Assembly (NCBI GenBank): GCA_017413085.1
Contig: JAFPVC010000060.1
Span: 1 to 64,000 of the forward strand
Source: Prevotella sp.
GTDB lineage: Bacteria; Bacteroidota; Bacteroidia; Bacteroidales; Bacteroidaceae
Direction of reading: 5' to 3'
DNA length: 64,000 bases
Below the pieces are notes generated by a model that was not told the DNA's origin, ran no database searches, and worked only from the letters and a program-made list of their open reading frames with translations. Each line of letters opens with the position of its first letter. Positions within the stretch are counted from its first letter, which is position 1. Both the position numbers and the translations under genes were made by a program. This document shows, in pieces, positions 24,599-32,685 of this stretch.

Positions 24599-25927
24599 TC
24601 ACTTCAACCGTTCCTTAATCCATTCCATGTGCTGGCGCTCCATGGTTTCGCTGGTCCAATGCTCGTTTATCGGAGTGATGAAAGGTTCTTTCTCACACTT
24701 CAGCGTGTTCCACGCAGCATAGCTCGCAGTCGGCGAACAGGTGGAATCATTGTATCCCCATGTCATGCGGACAGGACACTTGACGTAGCGACAGAAATTA
24801 ATCACGTCATAATAGGCCAGTGTCTGGATGTTATCAGGAGTCAATATGCTGCCGTTTTTCCAGTTAGGGTAACCGCCCGTGCGCCCATTTTCTGCATAGC
24901 CCGCCATATCGGTCAATGCAGGATGATTAGCCACGCACAACGTGACATCAGGACACAAGGCAGCGGTAATCAGTGACAGTGCCCCACCTTGCGAACCACC
25001 CTGCACGGCCAGGTTCTTACCGTCCCACTCTGGTAGTGACTGCAGGTATTTCATAACGGCATACATTCCGCCATAAACATGGCGCATATAGTAACGCTCG
25101 CGACTCTCTATGCCATTGGTCAAGTAGCCATTATCATTACTTGCAAAGGCTTGTTGTATATCCTTGAAGTCCTGTTCGCTCCACGTAGGGTTCATGCCGT
25201 GAATCTCAACCTCAAAGCGAATGAATCCATTTTCGGCATAATACTTGTGGCGCAACGGTTCCTTGATGGTCTTAACGCCTGCACCAGGAGGACACATGAC
25301 TGCGGGCATCTTTTTTCCATCGCTGTTCTTAGGCATTGTGAGATATCCGTAGATATAGTGTTCACGGTCTGTCTTCAGTTTCACAAGCCAGCAGTCTATC
25401 TTGTCTGTGCAATACTCTTTAGCTATCTCACGACTTATCTCAACTGGATTCTGATATTGTTTCAGCGTTTCATCCCAAAATGCCTTGAAGTCTTTCGGTT
25501 CTTTTGTGTATGGCTGTATTTTTTCAACGCTGTAGCCAACCTTGACATGGTGTTTCGTCGTCATGCCGTCAACCACGGCTGTAAGCCGCAAATCCTGAAA
25601 ACCGGGAGTCTTGCGCGTTCCTATCTTTATCACAGCCCTGCCTTTTTTCAGGGTAGTCTTACCCTTTGTCACAGGCGAAAGCATGTCGGGGGCAACCTCA
25701 TAGCTGACTTCCACTCCATCCACTGCCACACCATACTTATACAACTGCACCTCGACAGTGGCCTGCTCGCCCACGTCATACAACCAGTCACCGTGGTCTG
25801 GATTAGTCACCCAAAGAAAGTCCGAGCGATATGGATAGTTCTCCGCCTGAGCCAACGGTGTGAAAGCCATGACGAAAATGGAAATTAATAATGAGGCTAC
25901 TGCCTTAATGCTTTTCGTTGTGTTCAT
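24599..25927 (-). CDS. Secreted acetylxylan-esterase-like (AXE1/cephalosporin-C deacetylase) hydrolase
   Basis: A 442-residue alpha/beta-hydrolase with a signal peptide (core SLLISIFVMAFTPLAQA) and an N-terminal Ig-like domain of about 120 residues. The catalytic set is visible: nucleophile serine in VQGGSQGGALS, aspartate in MTWGYNDSTC and histidine in INEHW. AXE1-family enzymes remove acetyl groups from xylan or oligosaccharides in the periplasm. The start overlaps the stop of the upstream AsmA-like gene by 4 nt (ATGA), so the two are translationally coupled even though their roles appear unrelated. A GH115 alpha-glucuronidase is encoded 2.5 kb upstream on the same strand, suggesting a loose glucuronoxylan context. 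Confidence 0.88.
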   Translation of the reverse strand: MNTTKSIKAVASLLISIFVMAFTPLAQAENYPYRSDFLWVTNPDHGDWLYDVGEQATVEVQLYKYGVAVDGVEVSYEVAPDMLSPVTKGKTTLKKGRAVIKIGTRKTPGFQDLRLTAVVDGMTTKHHVKVGYSVEKIQPYTKEPKDFKAFWDETLKQYQNPVEISREIAKEYCTDKIDCWLVKLKTDREHYIYGYLTMPKNSDGKKMPAVMCPPGAGVKTIKEPLRHKYYAENGFIRFEVEIHGMNPTWSEQDFKDIQQAFASNDNGYLTNGIESRERYYMRHVYGGMYAVMKYLQSLPEWDGKNLAVQGGSQGGALSLITAALCPDVTLCVANHPALTDMAGYAENGRTGGYPNWKNGSILTPDNIQTLAYYDVINFCRYVKCPVRMTWGYNDSTCSPTASYAAWNTLKCEKEPFITPINEHWTSETMERQHMEWIKERLK

Positions 25928-27921
25928 TGTGTATTATCAGTTTTGTTCTTTTTCTTTGAGAATAGTTTTCCAAGCCACGACTTTTTCTTCGTCGTGCTGT
26001 CTGATGCTGCAGTTTTCTTCTTTTCATTCCCTGCAACGTCCTTTTCCTTTTTTTCTTTTTTATTCAGTTTCAGGTGCGGCTTAACACGGAACGACTGCTC
26101 ATTGTCAGTCTGGTGGTATATGAAGTCGCACACCATGCTGATAAGTTTCTGCGTGCCGGTTACGGTTCCTGTGGCATCCGTACCGTCGCACGTCATGTCG
26201 GCATATATGTCGCGGAAGCTCAATATCTTGTATTTTGCCCCATCGACACTGGCTTTCAGCCATCCCTGCGGCAGACGGCCACCGCGCTTGCCGCGCTTCG
26301 ACGAGATGTTGAAACTGTATTCGGCATGTGTATTGCCCACCTGCAACCCCTTGATGTTCATTATGGCACCGAGGTCAACGGCTTCTGTAGACAAATTGCC
26401 CGTCATATACTTGGTGTTGCCGTTGAGAGTGAATGCAAATTTCACGTTTCCGAACTTGGTATACAGCGTGCCGCCAATATCCTCGCGCTTATGATATATA
26501 CCCAGTTGTCCGTCATAGCGTATGTCGCCGACTGCCGCCAACTGCTTCATCATCTTCAGCCGCGTACTCTTGGCAAAGTGACTTACTATCTGTTCCTTTA
26601 TGCCGCCACGCGCACTGAGCCGGATGCCGTTGAAGTGCAGACACAAGAGCTGTTTTTCCAGCGTGTTGCACATATCGCCACTGCTTGACAATGACAAACG
26701 GCGGTCGGGCGTAGTCACGCGAATGTTGTTAAAAAGCAGTCTCTTCAAATCGCCGCTCACGTCGACAGTAAGTTCAAGCGGTGTAGTGAAATGAGCCAGC
26801 GGCGGAGCAAACGGGCGCGCAATGTCGGTCAGAATCACATGGGCCGACACATGGCAGTTTTCATTCAGCCGGAAAGCCCTCGTCTTATCATGAAGCAGTT
26901 CTGCCGACAGGCGATTTATGTTGACCATGGTGTGAGCCATGGCTATGCGTAAATCAGAACACAGAAGCATATCGCCGTATTTCTCCAACTGCGTCTGCAA
27001 GCGCCTTATATACAGTCCGCACTCACGCTCGGTGGCAGTCAAGTTGTTCAGTGTCAACAGCAGAGTGTCCTTGCCGACCTTATGAATCACGGCTTCTGTA
27101 CTCAGCACTATGTCTACATGCCCAGGGTCAAACCATCCACGGTGCGGCCGTCCCTTGTTCTTGCGCGGCCGGTGGTTGTTATACTTGTATCGCAGTGAGT
27201 CAATGCGCATATGCAGTTGCTCACCCTTGCGAATCTGCAGTCCGTCACACACGAGGTGCATGTCTGAGTTCTCCTCGTTGATTGTTATGTTGCTCAATGT
27301 GAAAGCCTTGGTTGAATCTTCATCCAGACTGCACTGCAGCCGCGCATTGAAGTTGCGCAATGCAATGTGTGCAGGATCAAGCTTTCCCTTTTGCAGTCGG
27401 GGCAGCGAGCGCACGTCCCACGTCAGATGCGTACGGCTGACGTCAGCCACCACGGTATCCATACAAAAGTGGAAGTTCTTCTTCTTCTCTGCTTCGTCTT
27501 CTGATTTCTTCGTTTTCGACTTCAGCGCATCAATCATAAACTGATAGTTTGCAGCACTGTCGGGTGTCTGCTTATAAAGCAGCATGTCGGCACCGGCAAG
27601 CCTGACTCTGCGCAGTCCTATCTCACGGTACCATATCTTCGTCAGGTCAACAGCACCCTCCAGCGTGTCGACTTTCAGCATAGGCTCACTGTCACGGTCG
27701 TCAATCTCCACGTCAGTCAGCATCAACTCACCACGCAGCAGACTAATTCCGATATGCCCCACGGCAACCCTTGTCTGCAGTGTTTCCTGCAATGTCTGCA
27801 GCGTCTTGTCATAGAGCCACTTCTGTCCGCGCTCTGAATTTAGGAACAGTACCACGCCTACTACGGCCAGCAGTATGGCCAGCACCAGTCCAAGCAATGT
27901 CAACATTAAAGTCCTCAACAT
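25924..27921 (-). CDS. AsmA-like envelope protein
   Basis: A 665-residue protein with one N-terminal membrane anchor (LMLTLLGLVLAILLAVVGVVLFLN), followed by the AsmA/TamB-type opening (GQKWLYDKTLQTLQETLQTRVAVGHIGISLLRGELMLTDVEI) and a long beta-rich periplasmic part. The last 55 residues are lysine-rich and low-complexity. AsmA-like proteins are thought to bridge the membranes for lipid transport or outer-membrane assembly. This one is much shorter than Bacteroidetes TamB proteins (about 1500 residues). A TAACTTTG box ends 7 nt before the ATG, so the mRNA is probably leaderless. It overlaps the esterase gene by ATGA. Confidence 0.75.
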   Translation of the reverse strand: MLRTLMLTLLGLVLAILLAVVGVVLFLNSERGQKWLYDKTLQTLQETLQTRVAVGHIGISLLRGELMLTDVEIDDRDSEPMLKVDTLEGAVDLTKIWYREIGLRRVRLAGADMLLYKQTPDSAANYQFMIDALKSKTKKSEDEAEKKKNFHFCMDTVVADVSRTHLTWDVRSLPRLQKGKLDPAHIALRNFNARLQCSLDEDSTKAFTLSNITINEENSDMHLVCDGLQIRKGEQLHMRIDSLRYKYNNHRPRKNKGRPHRGWFDPGHVDIVLSTEAVIHKVGKDTLLLTLNNLTATERECGLYIRRLQTQLEKYGDMLLCSDLRIAMAHTMVNINRLSAELLHDKTRAFRLNENCHVSAHVILTDIARPFAPPLAHFTTPLELTVDVSGDLKRLLFNNIRVTTPDRRLSLSSSGDMCNTLEKQLLCLHFNGIRLSARGGIKEQIVSHFAKSTRLKMMKQLAAVGDIRYDGQLGIYHKREDIGGTLYTKFGNVKFAFTLNGNTKYMTGNLSTEAVDLGAIMNIKGLQVGNTHAEYSFNISSKRGKRGGRLPQGWLKASVDGAKYKILSFRDIYADMTCDGTDATGTVTGTQKLISMVCDFIYHQTDNEQSFRVKPHLKLNKKEKKEKDVAGNEKKKTAASDSTTKKKSWLGKLFSKKKNKTDNTQ

Positions 27922-27928
27922 CTGATTG

Positions 27929-27936
27929 CAAAGTTA
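27929..27936 (-). promoter_or_regulatory. -7 box (TAACTTTG) directly upstream of the AsmA-like gene
   Basis: Ends 7 nt before the ATG at 27921, implying a leader of about 0-2 nt. Confidence 0.6.
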
Positions 27937-27938
27937 GT

Positions 27939-28065
27939 TTATCTAATTGAATTACACAACGGTTTACACCCTCTTGGCATCATTATTCCTTCGGTTTAGC
28001 AGAAATTCGCACCATGCGTGAACTATTTTTCCACCCAACACTCATGGCATAATGTTCACTTTCAT
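27939..28065 (-). other. Chain of three overlapping mini-ORFs (7, 20 and 14 codons)
   Basis: On the minus strand MKVNIMP (28065-28042) overlaps the next start by ATGA. The 20-residue ORF (28045-27983, ending RISAKPKE) overlaps the third by one base (TAATG). The third (27983-27939, MMPRGCKPLCNSIR) ends 3 nt before the AsmA promoter box. A TACCTTTG box lies just upstream at 28070-28077. Coding is unproven; conservation across relatives would decide. Confidence 0.25.
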
Positions 28066-28262
28066 AATGCAAAGGTAATCAAAATATTTTATTTTCTCAT
28101 ATTCTAAAGCATAAAAACATGTATTTAACTTGCGATTCTTTGCGATAGAAATCACGAAAGTGAATTTTGGTCGCAAATACGCCCAAATTTCGACAATATG
28201 CTATATTGCTGTGATACAGCAATATACATTGCAGAAAGAAAGAACTGTCGTTTCCTCCTTTT

Positions 28263-28369
28263 GTAATCAGGTGCTGATTAGGATGTAATTGGGGCCTGAT
28301 TATACCGTTAGCAGGTGCTAATTACGGTGTAAAAAGGACAAAATAGAAATGTAATCAGGGCCTGATTAC
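28263..28369. repeat. 22-bp palindromic tandem array, copy 2
   Basis: Five units start at 28263, 28285, 28307, 28329 and 28351. The last, GTAATCAGGGCCTGATTAC (28351-28369), is a perfect palindrome around a central G. Confidence 0.85.
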
Positions 28370-28474
28370 AATTAGAATTGAAAAAAAGAAAGATTTAAGA
28401 ATTGAAAAAAGCCGGAATTAACATTCGTTAACCTCTATTTTGCCTCTAAAAACCGTGCGTCATTTGTTCACAAA

Positions 28475-30913
28475 TCACTTCTCTGTCACTGGGAACAAAT
28501 AGAACTGTCGCGAGGGTTTGTAGTCAAGCATCCACTGATCCATTATTATATGGTCGTCAAGTGCTGTGACAGTAAGCGTATGGCGGCCTTTGGCTACCTG
28601 CACACTGGTCTGGCGCAGAGCCTGCTGACGCAAAACGTTACGCTTCCACTGCTCTGAGCGATAAGGCTCTTTCAGAGAATAGACCACAGGTTCACCCCCG
28701 TCAATGCTAACGCTGTAGCGTATGTCGCCCTTGTCATTGGCCTGTGTTGGAATCATTGCCGTGCGTATCACCGCACTGCCGTCACGCGGAGCATCAAATA
28801 CGAACTGAATAGAAGAACCCTTCTGCAAAGCCACGGCATTCATCGAATGGCCGAGCATCTCTACCGCCTGCACACTGCCGAAGGCATAGTCATAACTGCA
28901 GGCATTACGCACCACACAACCGTCAAGGCTCGTCTCATTAAGCGGACGACTGTTTGTGCGGCGCAGCGTCACGCTGTCTGTAACGGTGAAGTCTTGGAAT
29001 ACCGGCAGGTTGCGCGGATTGCTGTTCATCAGTCCACGCCATTTTCCGCCCTGCATCTCGTTATAGCGCAGTGTCAACGCCTTTATTTTCTCCTGCGCCT
29101 CTACGGCTGCCAGCGTGTCGCCCGTCTGTGCGAGCAAATGCTTATGTGCCATTGCCGATGCTGCCTGTATGGGATACAGCACGTGGGCGAAGTAAGCATC
29201 ACCCTGCTCAACCTGCAATCGCGGCTGCACTGCCTCCTCAAGTTCCTCCCACTGCTCAAGGTATCGCTCCAGTTCACCGCCAAACTCAGTCTCGGAAAAT
29301 TCCGTACCCTGCGGCTGCGACAATCCACGCGGATATATTTTCTTGTCAAGCTCTGTCTGCGTCCATCCCATGAACTCTGGCTTACGCATGGCTGCAAGCT
29401 GATAGAAGCGTTCCATTGACGGAGAGATGCGCGTGGCTGTCTGCTCGCCAAACTGCTGCGCTAACCAACCGTGCAGGTGTTTGCGCAACGTAACAGGACT
29501 GACGCTATTGATGTTCCAAGCCATGTCCATGGCAAGCGAAAGGTCGTAGGCCGCCACCTTCGGGTCGTGCACGTTTACTATCCACACCTTACGGGCATTG
29601 TGGTCGTAGGCCTGACGCAGTTCGTTATATATAAGCCCTGGCTGTGTGGTTGTCAGCCACAGATGGTCATGAGGCCGCCCCCAGTAGCTAAGGTGATAAT
29701 ACACACCACCCCCACCGCTACGCTGTTGCTGCGCAGGGTCGCTCAGTCGGGTCATGTAGCCATAGTTGTCATCACACCACATCAGCGTCACATCGTCTGG
29801 CACGCGAAGTCCGCGCTCATATATCTCAAGCACCTCCTTATAGGGAATGAACACCTGCGGCACCTGCTCCACGTTCTTGTCGTAGCAGCGGGCTATAAGC
29901 TCGCGCTGACAGTCAATAACGCTCTGCAGCCCATGCAATTTCTCGTCCATGGTCTTCACGCCCTCCATAGAACCGTCGTGTATGCCGCGCATACCTATGG
30001 TAAAGAGTCCTTCTGAGCCTCGCATCTGCTGAAGGCGCTCAGCCCAGTAGTGTTCAACCTCCTTACGGTTTGTGATGAAATTATACGCGCCACGCTTCTT
30101 CTTATCCCACTCGCCTACATTGTTTCTGAGCAACGGCTCACAGTGCGACGAACCGATGACGATACCACACGAGTCGGCCATCTCCTTGTTGCCCTTTATT
30201 GCAAAGAAGGCACGCGACACCTCATGCATGGCGGGCCACATAGTATTGGCACGCAGACGAAGCAGCAACTGAAATATACGCTTGTTTGCCTGCGGGCCGA
30301 TAGCCTTGGGAAATTTCTTCGACGGTCCGCCGGGATTCATATTGTCAGCCCAGTTGAGGATAGAGAAGTCCTCGTCATTAATAAAGATTCCACGATATTC
30401 CACACTTGGCGACTGCAAGGTCTTAAAACCATCGTCAAGCGTAAGGCGTTCTTTGCGCTCGGGCACCACGTCGCCCCACCATATCCAGGGCGATACTCCG
30501 GCAAGACGCGACAGTTCGAGCAATCCGTATGCCGCACCACGCCCGTTATTACCCACGACGACGATCCTGCCGTCACGCACACAGATGAAGAAGGCATCCT
30601 TACAGTCCATCAACTGCGTAGACAACACACCCATCTGGCTGAGCGATGCTATAGCCTTCGCATCACACTTGTCAAGCTGATAGACCGCAATGTGCGATTT
30701 TCTCTGCGGCTTGCTCTTATTGTATGCAATGTCAGCCGGCATACCTGTCACTGCAAGCATGTCGCCCGAAAACATGTGAAGAGCCGTCACCACTACCGGC
30801 GAATAGCCTCCCACCACAGTGCAACTGACGGGCTCATGCCCGTCAAACCAGACAACCGCATGCGACTGCACACTAAACAGAACCGCAAATATAATCAACA
30901 GAATCTTCTTCAC
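28475..30913 (-). CDS. Glycoside hydrolase family 115 protein (xylan alpha-1,2-glucuronidase)
   Basis: An 812-residue secreted enzyme (signal peptide MKKILLIIFAVLFSVQSHA). GH115 signatures are YRGIFINDEDF, NTMWPAMHEVSRAFF, GIVIGSSHCEPLLRNN, TIGMRGIHDGSMEG, VTLMWCDDNYGY and YYHLSYWGRPHDHLWLTTTQP, then a C-terminal beta domain (DGCVVRNACSYDYAFGS). GH115 enzymes release 4-O-methyl-glucuronic acid from glucuronoxylan side chains. It probably acts in the periplasm, alongside the acetylxylan-esterase-like protein further down the strand. No SusC/SusD pair is in the window, so this is not a complete polysaccharide utilisation locus. Confidence 0.92.
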   Translation of the reverse strand: MKKILLIIFAVLFSVQSHAVVWFDGHEPVSCTVVGGYSPVVVTALHMFSGDMLAVTGMPADIAYNKSKPQRKSHIAVYQLDKCDAKAIASLSQMGVLSTQLMDCKDAFFICVRDGRIVVVGNNGRGAAYGLLELSRLAGVSPWIWWGDVVPERKERLTLDDGFKTLQSPSVEYRGIFINDEDFSILNWADNMNPGGPSKKFPKAIGPQANKRIFQLLLRLRANTMWPAMHEVSRAFFAIKGNKEMADSCGIVIGSSHCEPLLRNNVGEWDKKKRGAYNFITNRKEVEHYWAERLQQMRGSEGLFTIGMRGIHDGSMEGVKTMDEKLHGLQSVIDCQRELIARCYDKNVEQVPQVFIPYKEVLEIYERGLRVPDDVTLMWCDDNYGYMTRLSDPAQQQRSGGGGVYYHLSYWGRPHDHLWLTTTQPGLIYNELRQAYDHNARKVWIVNVHDPKVAAYDLSLAMDMAWNINSVSPVTLRKHLHGWLAQQFGEQTATRISPSMERFYQLAAMRKPEFMGWTQTELDKKIYPRGLSQPQGTEFSETEFGGELERYLEQWEELEEAVQPRLQVEQGDAYFAHVLYPIQAASAMAHKHLLAQTGDTLAAVEAQEKIKALTLRYNEMQGGKWRGLMNSNPRNLPVFQDFTVTDSVTLRRTNSRPLNETSLDGCVVRNACSYDYAFGSVQAVEMLGHSMNAVALQKGSSIQFVFDAPRDGSAVIRTAMIPTQANDKGDIRYSVSIDGGEPVVYSLKEPYRSEQWKRNVLRQQALRQTSVQVAKGRHTLTVTALDDHIIMDQWMLDYKPSRQFYLFPVTEK

Positions 30914-30954
30914 CTTATATAAAATATCATCCTAATAAACAAAAGCACACTCTC

Positions 30955-31884
30955 TCATGCACGATACTTGCCGTCATCCTTGTCCTCAAGCATCGAAAGG
31001 TAACTCTGATAACGCGACTGTGCTATGTAATGTTCCTCCACAGCCTTGATTACGGCACATCCGGGTTCATGCGTATGCGTACAGTCGGAGAAACGGCAGT
31101 CGTGGGAGAAACGGAATATCTCCTTGAAATACGACGTCAGTTCGCTGCGCTCAATGTCAAACGTGCCGAAGCCGCGTATGCCCGGAGTATCGATAATCCA
31201 TGCATTGTCAGACTGCGGCAGACGTATCATCTCGCTGAACGTGGTCGTATGCATACCCTGATTGTGCGCATCGCTGATGTCGGCAGTACGCAGACAGGCA
31301 TCGGGCACAAATCTGTTGATGATGGTACTCTTGCCCACCCCACTGTTACCGCTGAAGAGCGTGACCTTGCCATCAAGCATAGAACGCAGTGTGTCCATCC
31401 CACTGCCCGTAACGGCGGAGATGGACACGCTGTCATATCCTACTGTATCATAAAGCGTGCGAAGCATGTCGAGGTAGTGCAGTTCGTCAGCATCAAGCAA
31501 ATCCAACTTATTAAACACCAGGACAACAGGCACGCGGTATGCCTCTGCCGAAGCAAGAAAACGGTCAATGAAAGTAGTGCTTGTGACAGGATGATTCACC
31601 GTCACAATAAGCATAGCCTGATCCACGTTGGCTGCAATAATACTGCTCTGCTTAGATAAGTTTGAAGCCTTGCGGATGACATAGTTGCGACGCTCCTCTA
31701 TCTCTGTAATCCACGACGCACCTCCTGCCTCGCAGACCACCACGCGGTCGCCCACGGCAACCGGGTTGGTGCTGCGTATGCCACGCAGGCGGAAGTTGCC
31801 CTTTACCTTACAATCATGCACGGTGCCGTCATCAGCCAGCACCGTGTACCAAAAACCTGTATTCTTTATTACCAGTCCGGTCAT
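30955..31884 (-). CDS. rsgA: Small ribosomal subunit biogenesis GTPase RsgA
   Basis: Circularly permuted GTPase of late 30S assembly, 309 residues. The order G4 (FNKLDLLD), G1 ([14 protein letters not shown]), G3 ([10 protein letters not shown]) shows the permutation. An N-terminal OB fold ([23 protein letters not shown]) and a C-terminal zinc motif ([14 protein letters not shown]) are present. It lies 31 bp downstream of frr on the same strand, so a frr-rsgA operon of ribosome-related genes is likely. Confidence 0.96.
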   Translation of the reverse strand: MTGLVIKNTGFWYTVLADDGTVHDCKVKGNFRLRGIRSTNPVAVGDRVVVCEAGGASWITEIEERRNYVIRKASNLSKQSSIIAANVDQAMLIVTVNHPVTSTTFIDRFLASAEAYRVPVVLVFNKLDLLDADELHYLDMLRTLYDTVGYDSVSISAVTGSGMDTLRSMLDGKVTLFSGNSGVGKSTIINRFVPDACLRTADISDAHNQGMHTTTFSEMIRLPQSDNAWIIDTPGIRGFGTFDIERSELTSYFKEIFRFSHDCRFSDCTHTHEPGCAVIKAVEEHYIAQSRYQSYLSMLEDKDDGKYRA

Positions 31885-31915
31885 TGTTTCGCTTCGCCGT
31901 CAAGTACGCAGAAAC

Positions 31916-32476
31916 TTACACTGTCATAATTTCCTTGTTCTTCTCCTCTATCAGAGCGTCAAGCTTGGCAATGTATTTGTCGTGTACCTTCTGCAGGTCG
32001 GTCTCTGCATCCTTCTCAATATCCTCAGACAGGCCGTCCTTGATTGCCTTTTTCAGTTTCTCCTTGATGTCGCCGCGCACATTGCGTACCTCAATCTTTG
32101 CCTTCTCGGCAATCTTGCCACACTGCTTAACCAGCTCCTTACGGCGTTCCTCAGTCGGCTGCGGAATAGCAAGGCGTATCACCTCTCCGTTATTGTCAGG
32201 AGTGATTCCTACCTCTGAATCCATTATTGCCTTCTCTATGGCGCGGATGGCTTTCTTGTCCCACGGCTTAATGGCAATGGTGCGCGCATCAGGCGTTGAC
32301 ACATTGGCCACCTGATTAAGGGGCACCATCATACCGTAAGAGTCAACCTTTATTCCATCAAGTATTGCCACATTGGCACGACCTGCGCGTATGCGCGACA
32401 ACTGTTCCTCGAGAAACATTGCTGCCATTTCCATGCGCTCTTCTGCTTCCTGCAGGGTTTGCTTTACATCTAACAT
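31916..32476 (-). CDS. frr: Ribosome-recycling factor
   Basis: Splits post-termination ribosomes together with EF-G. It has the expected 186-residue length and signatures: SRIRAGRANVAILDGIKVDSYG, the VANVSTPDARTIAIKPWD segment and RKELVKQCGKIAEKAKIEVRNVRGD. A TAATTTTG box at 32515-32522 gives a leader of about 30 nt. rsgA follows after 31 bp. Confidence 0.97.
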   Translation of the reverse strand: MLDVKQTLQEAEERMEMAAMFLEEQLSRIRAGRANVAILDGIKVDSYGMMVPLNQVANVSTPDARTIAIKPWDKKAIRAIEKAIMDSEVGITPDNNGEVIRLAIPQPTEERRKELVKQCGKIAEKAKIEVRNVRGDIKEKLKKAIKDGLSEDIEKDAETDLQKVHDKYIAKLDALIEEKNKEIMTV

Positions 32477-32514
32477 ATCTTTATTCTTTTTTAGTATTAC
32501 ATTCGTTAACTTTG

Positions 32515-32522
32515 CAAAATTA
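32515..32522 (-). promoter_or_regulatory. -7 box (TAATTTTG) of frr-rsgA
   Basis: On the minus strand, about 38 nt before the frr ATG. Confidence 0.55.
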
Positions 32523-32583
32523 ACTATTTATTTCCATTCTGCAAAATTTTTTCATCTCTTTCTGACATTATTCTGCATTTTCC

Positions 32584-32614
32584 TTTGCTGTGTAAGAAAA
32601 AATCATTACCTTTG
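32584..32614 (+). promoter_or_regulatory. Promoter of the GH13 gene
   Basis: TTTG (32584-32587), 19-bp spacer, TACCTTTG (32607-32614): a textbook Bacteroidetes promoter. The leader is about 60 nt. Confidence 0.75.
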
Positions 32615-32661
32615 CAGAACACTGAGAGAGAAATGCAATTATTGTCAATAACCTTAAAACT

Positions 32662-32685
32662 ATGAACACATACTACGAACTATGA
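32662..32685 (+). other. 7-codon mini-ORF (MNTYYEL) overlapping the GH13 start
   Basis: ATG at 32662, stop TGA at 32683-32685, overlapping the GH13 ATG (32682) as ATGA. It is inside the transcript predicted from the promoter, so termination-reinitiation is plausible. The same arrangement occurs before the DUF3822 gene. Confidence 0.4.

Larger units (their letters stand above)
27922..28474. other. 553-bp intergenic region with mini-ORF chain, hairpin and 22-bp array
   Basis: It holds three chained minus-strand mini-ORFs (27939-28065) behind a TACCTTTG box (28070-28077), a perfect 10-bp hairpin (28202-28226, TATATTGCTG/CAGCAATATA) and a palindromic array (28263-28369). No longer gene is supported. 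Confidence 0.7.
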
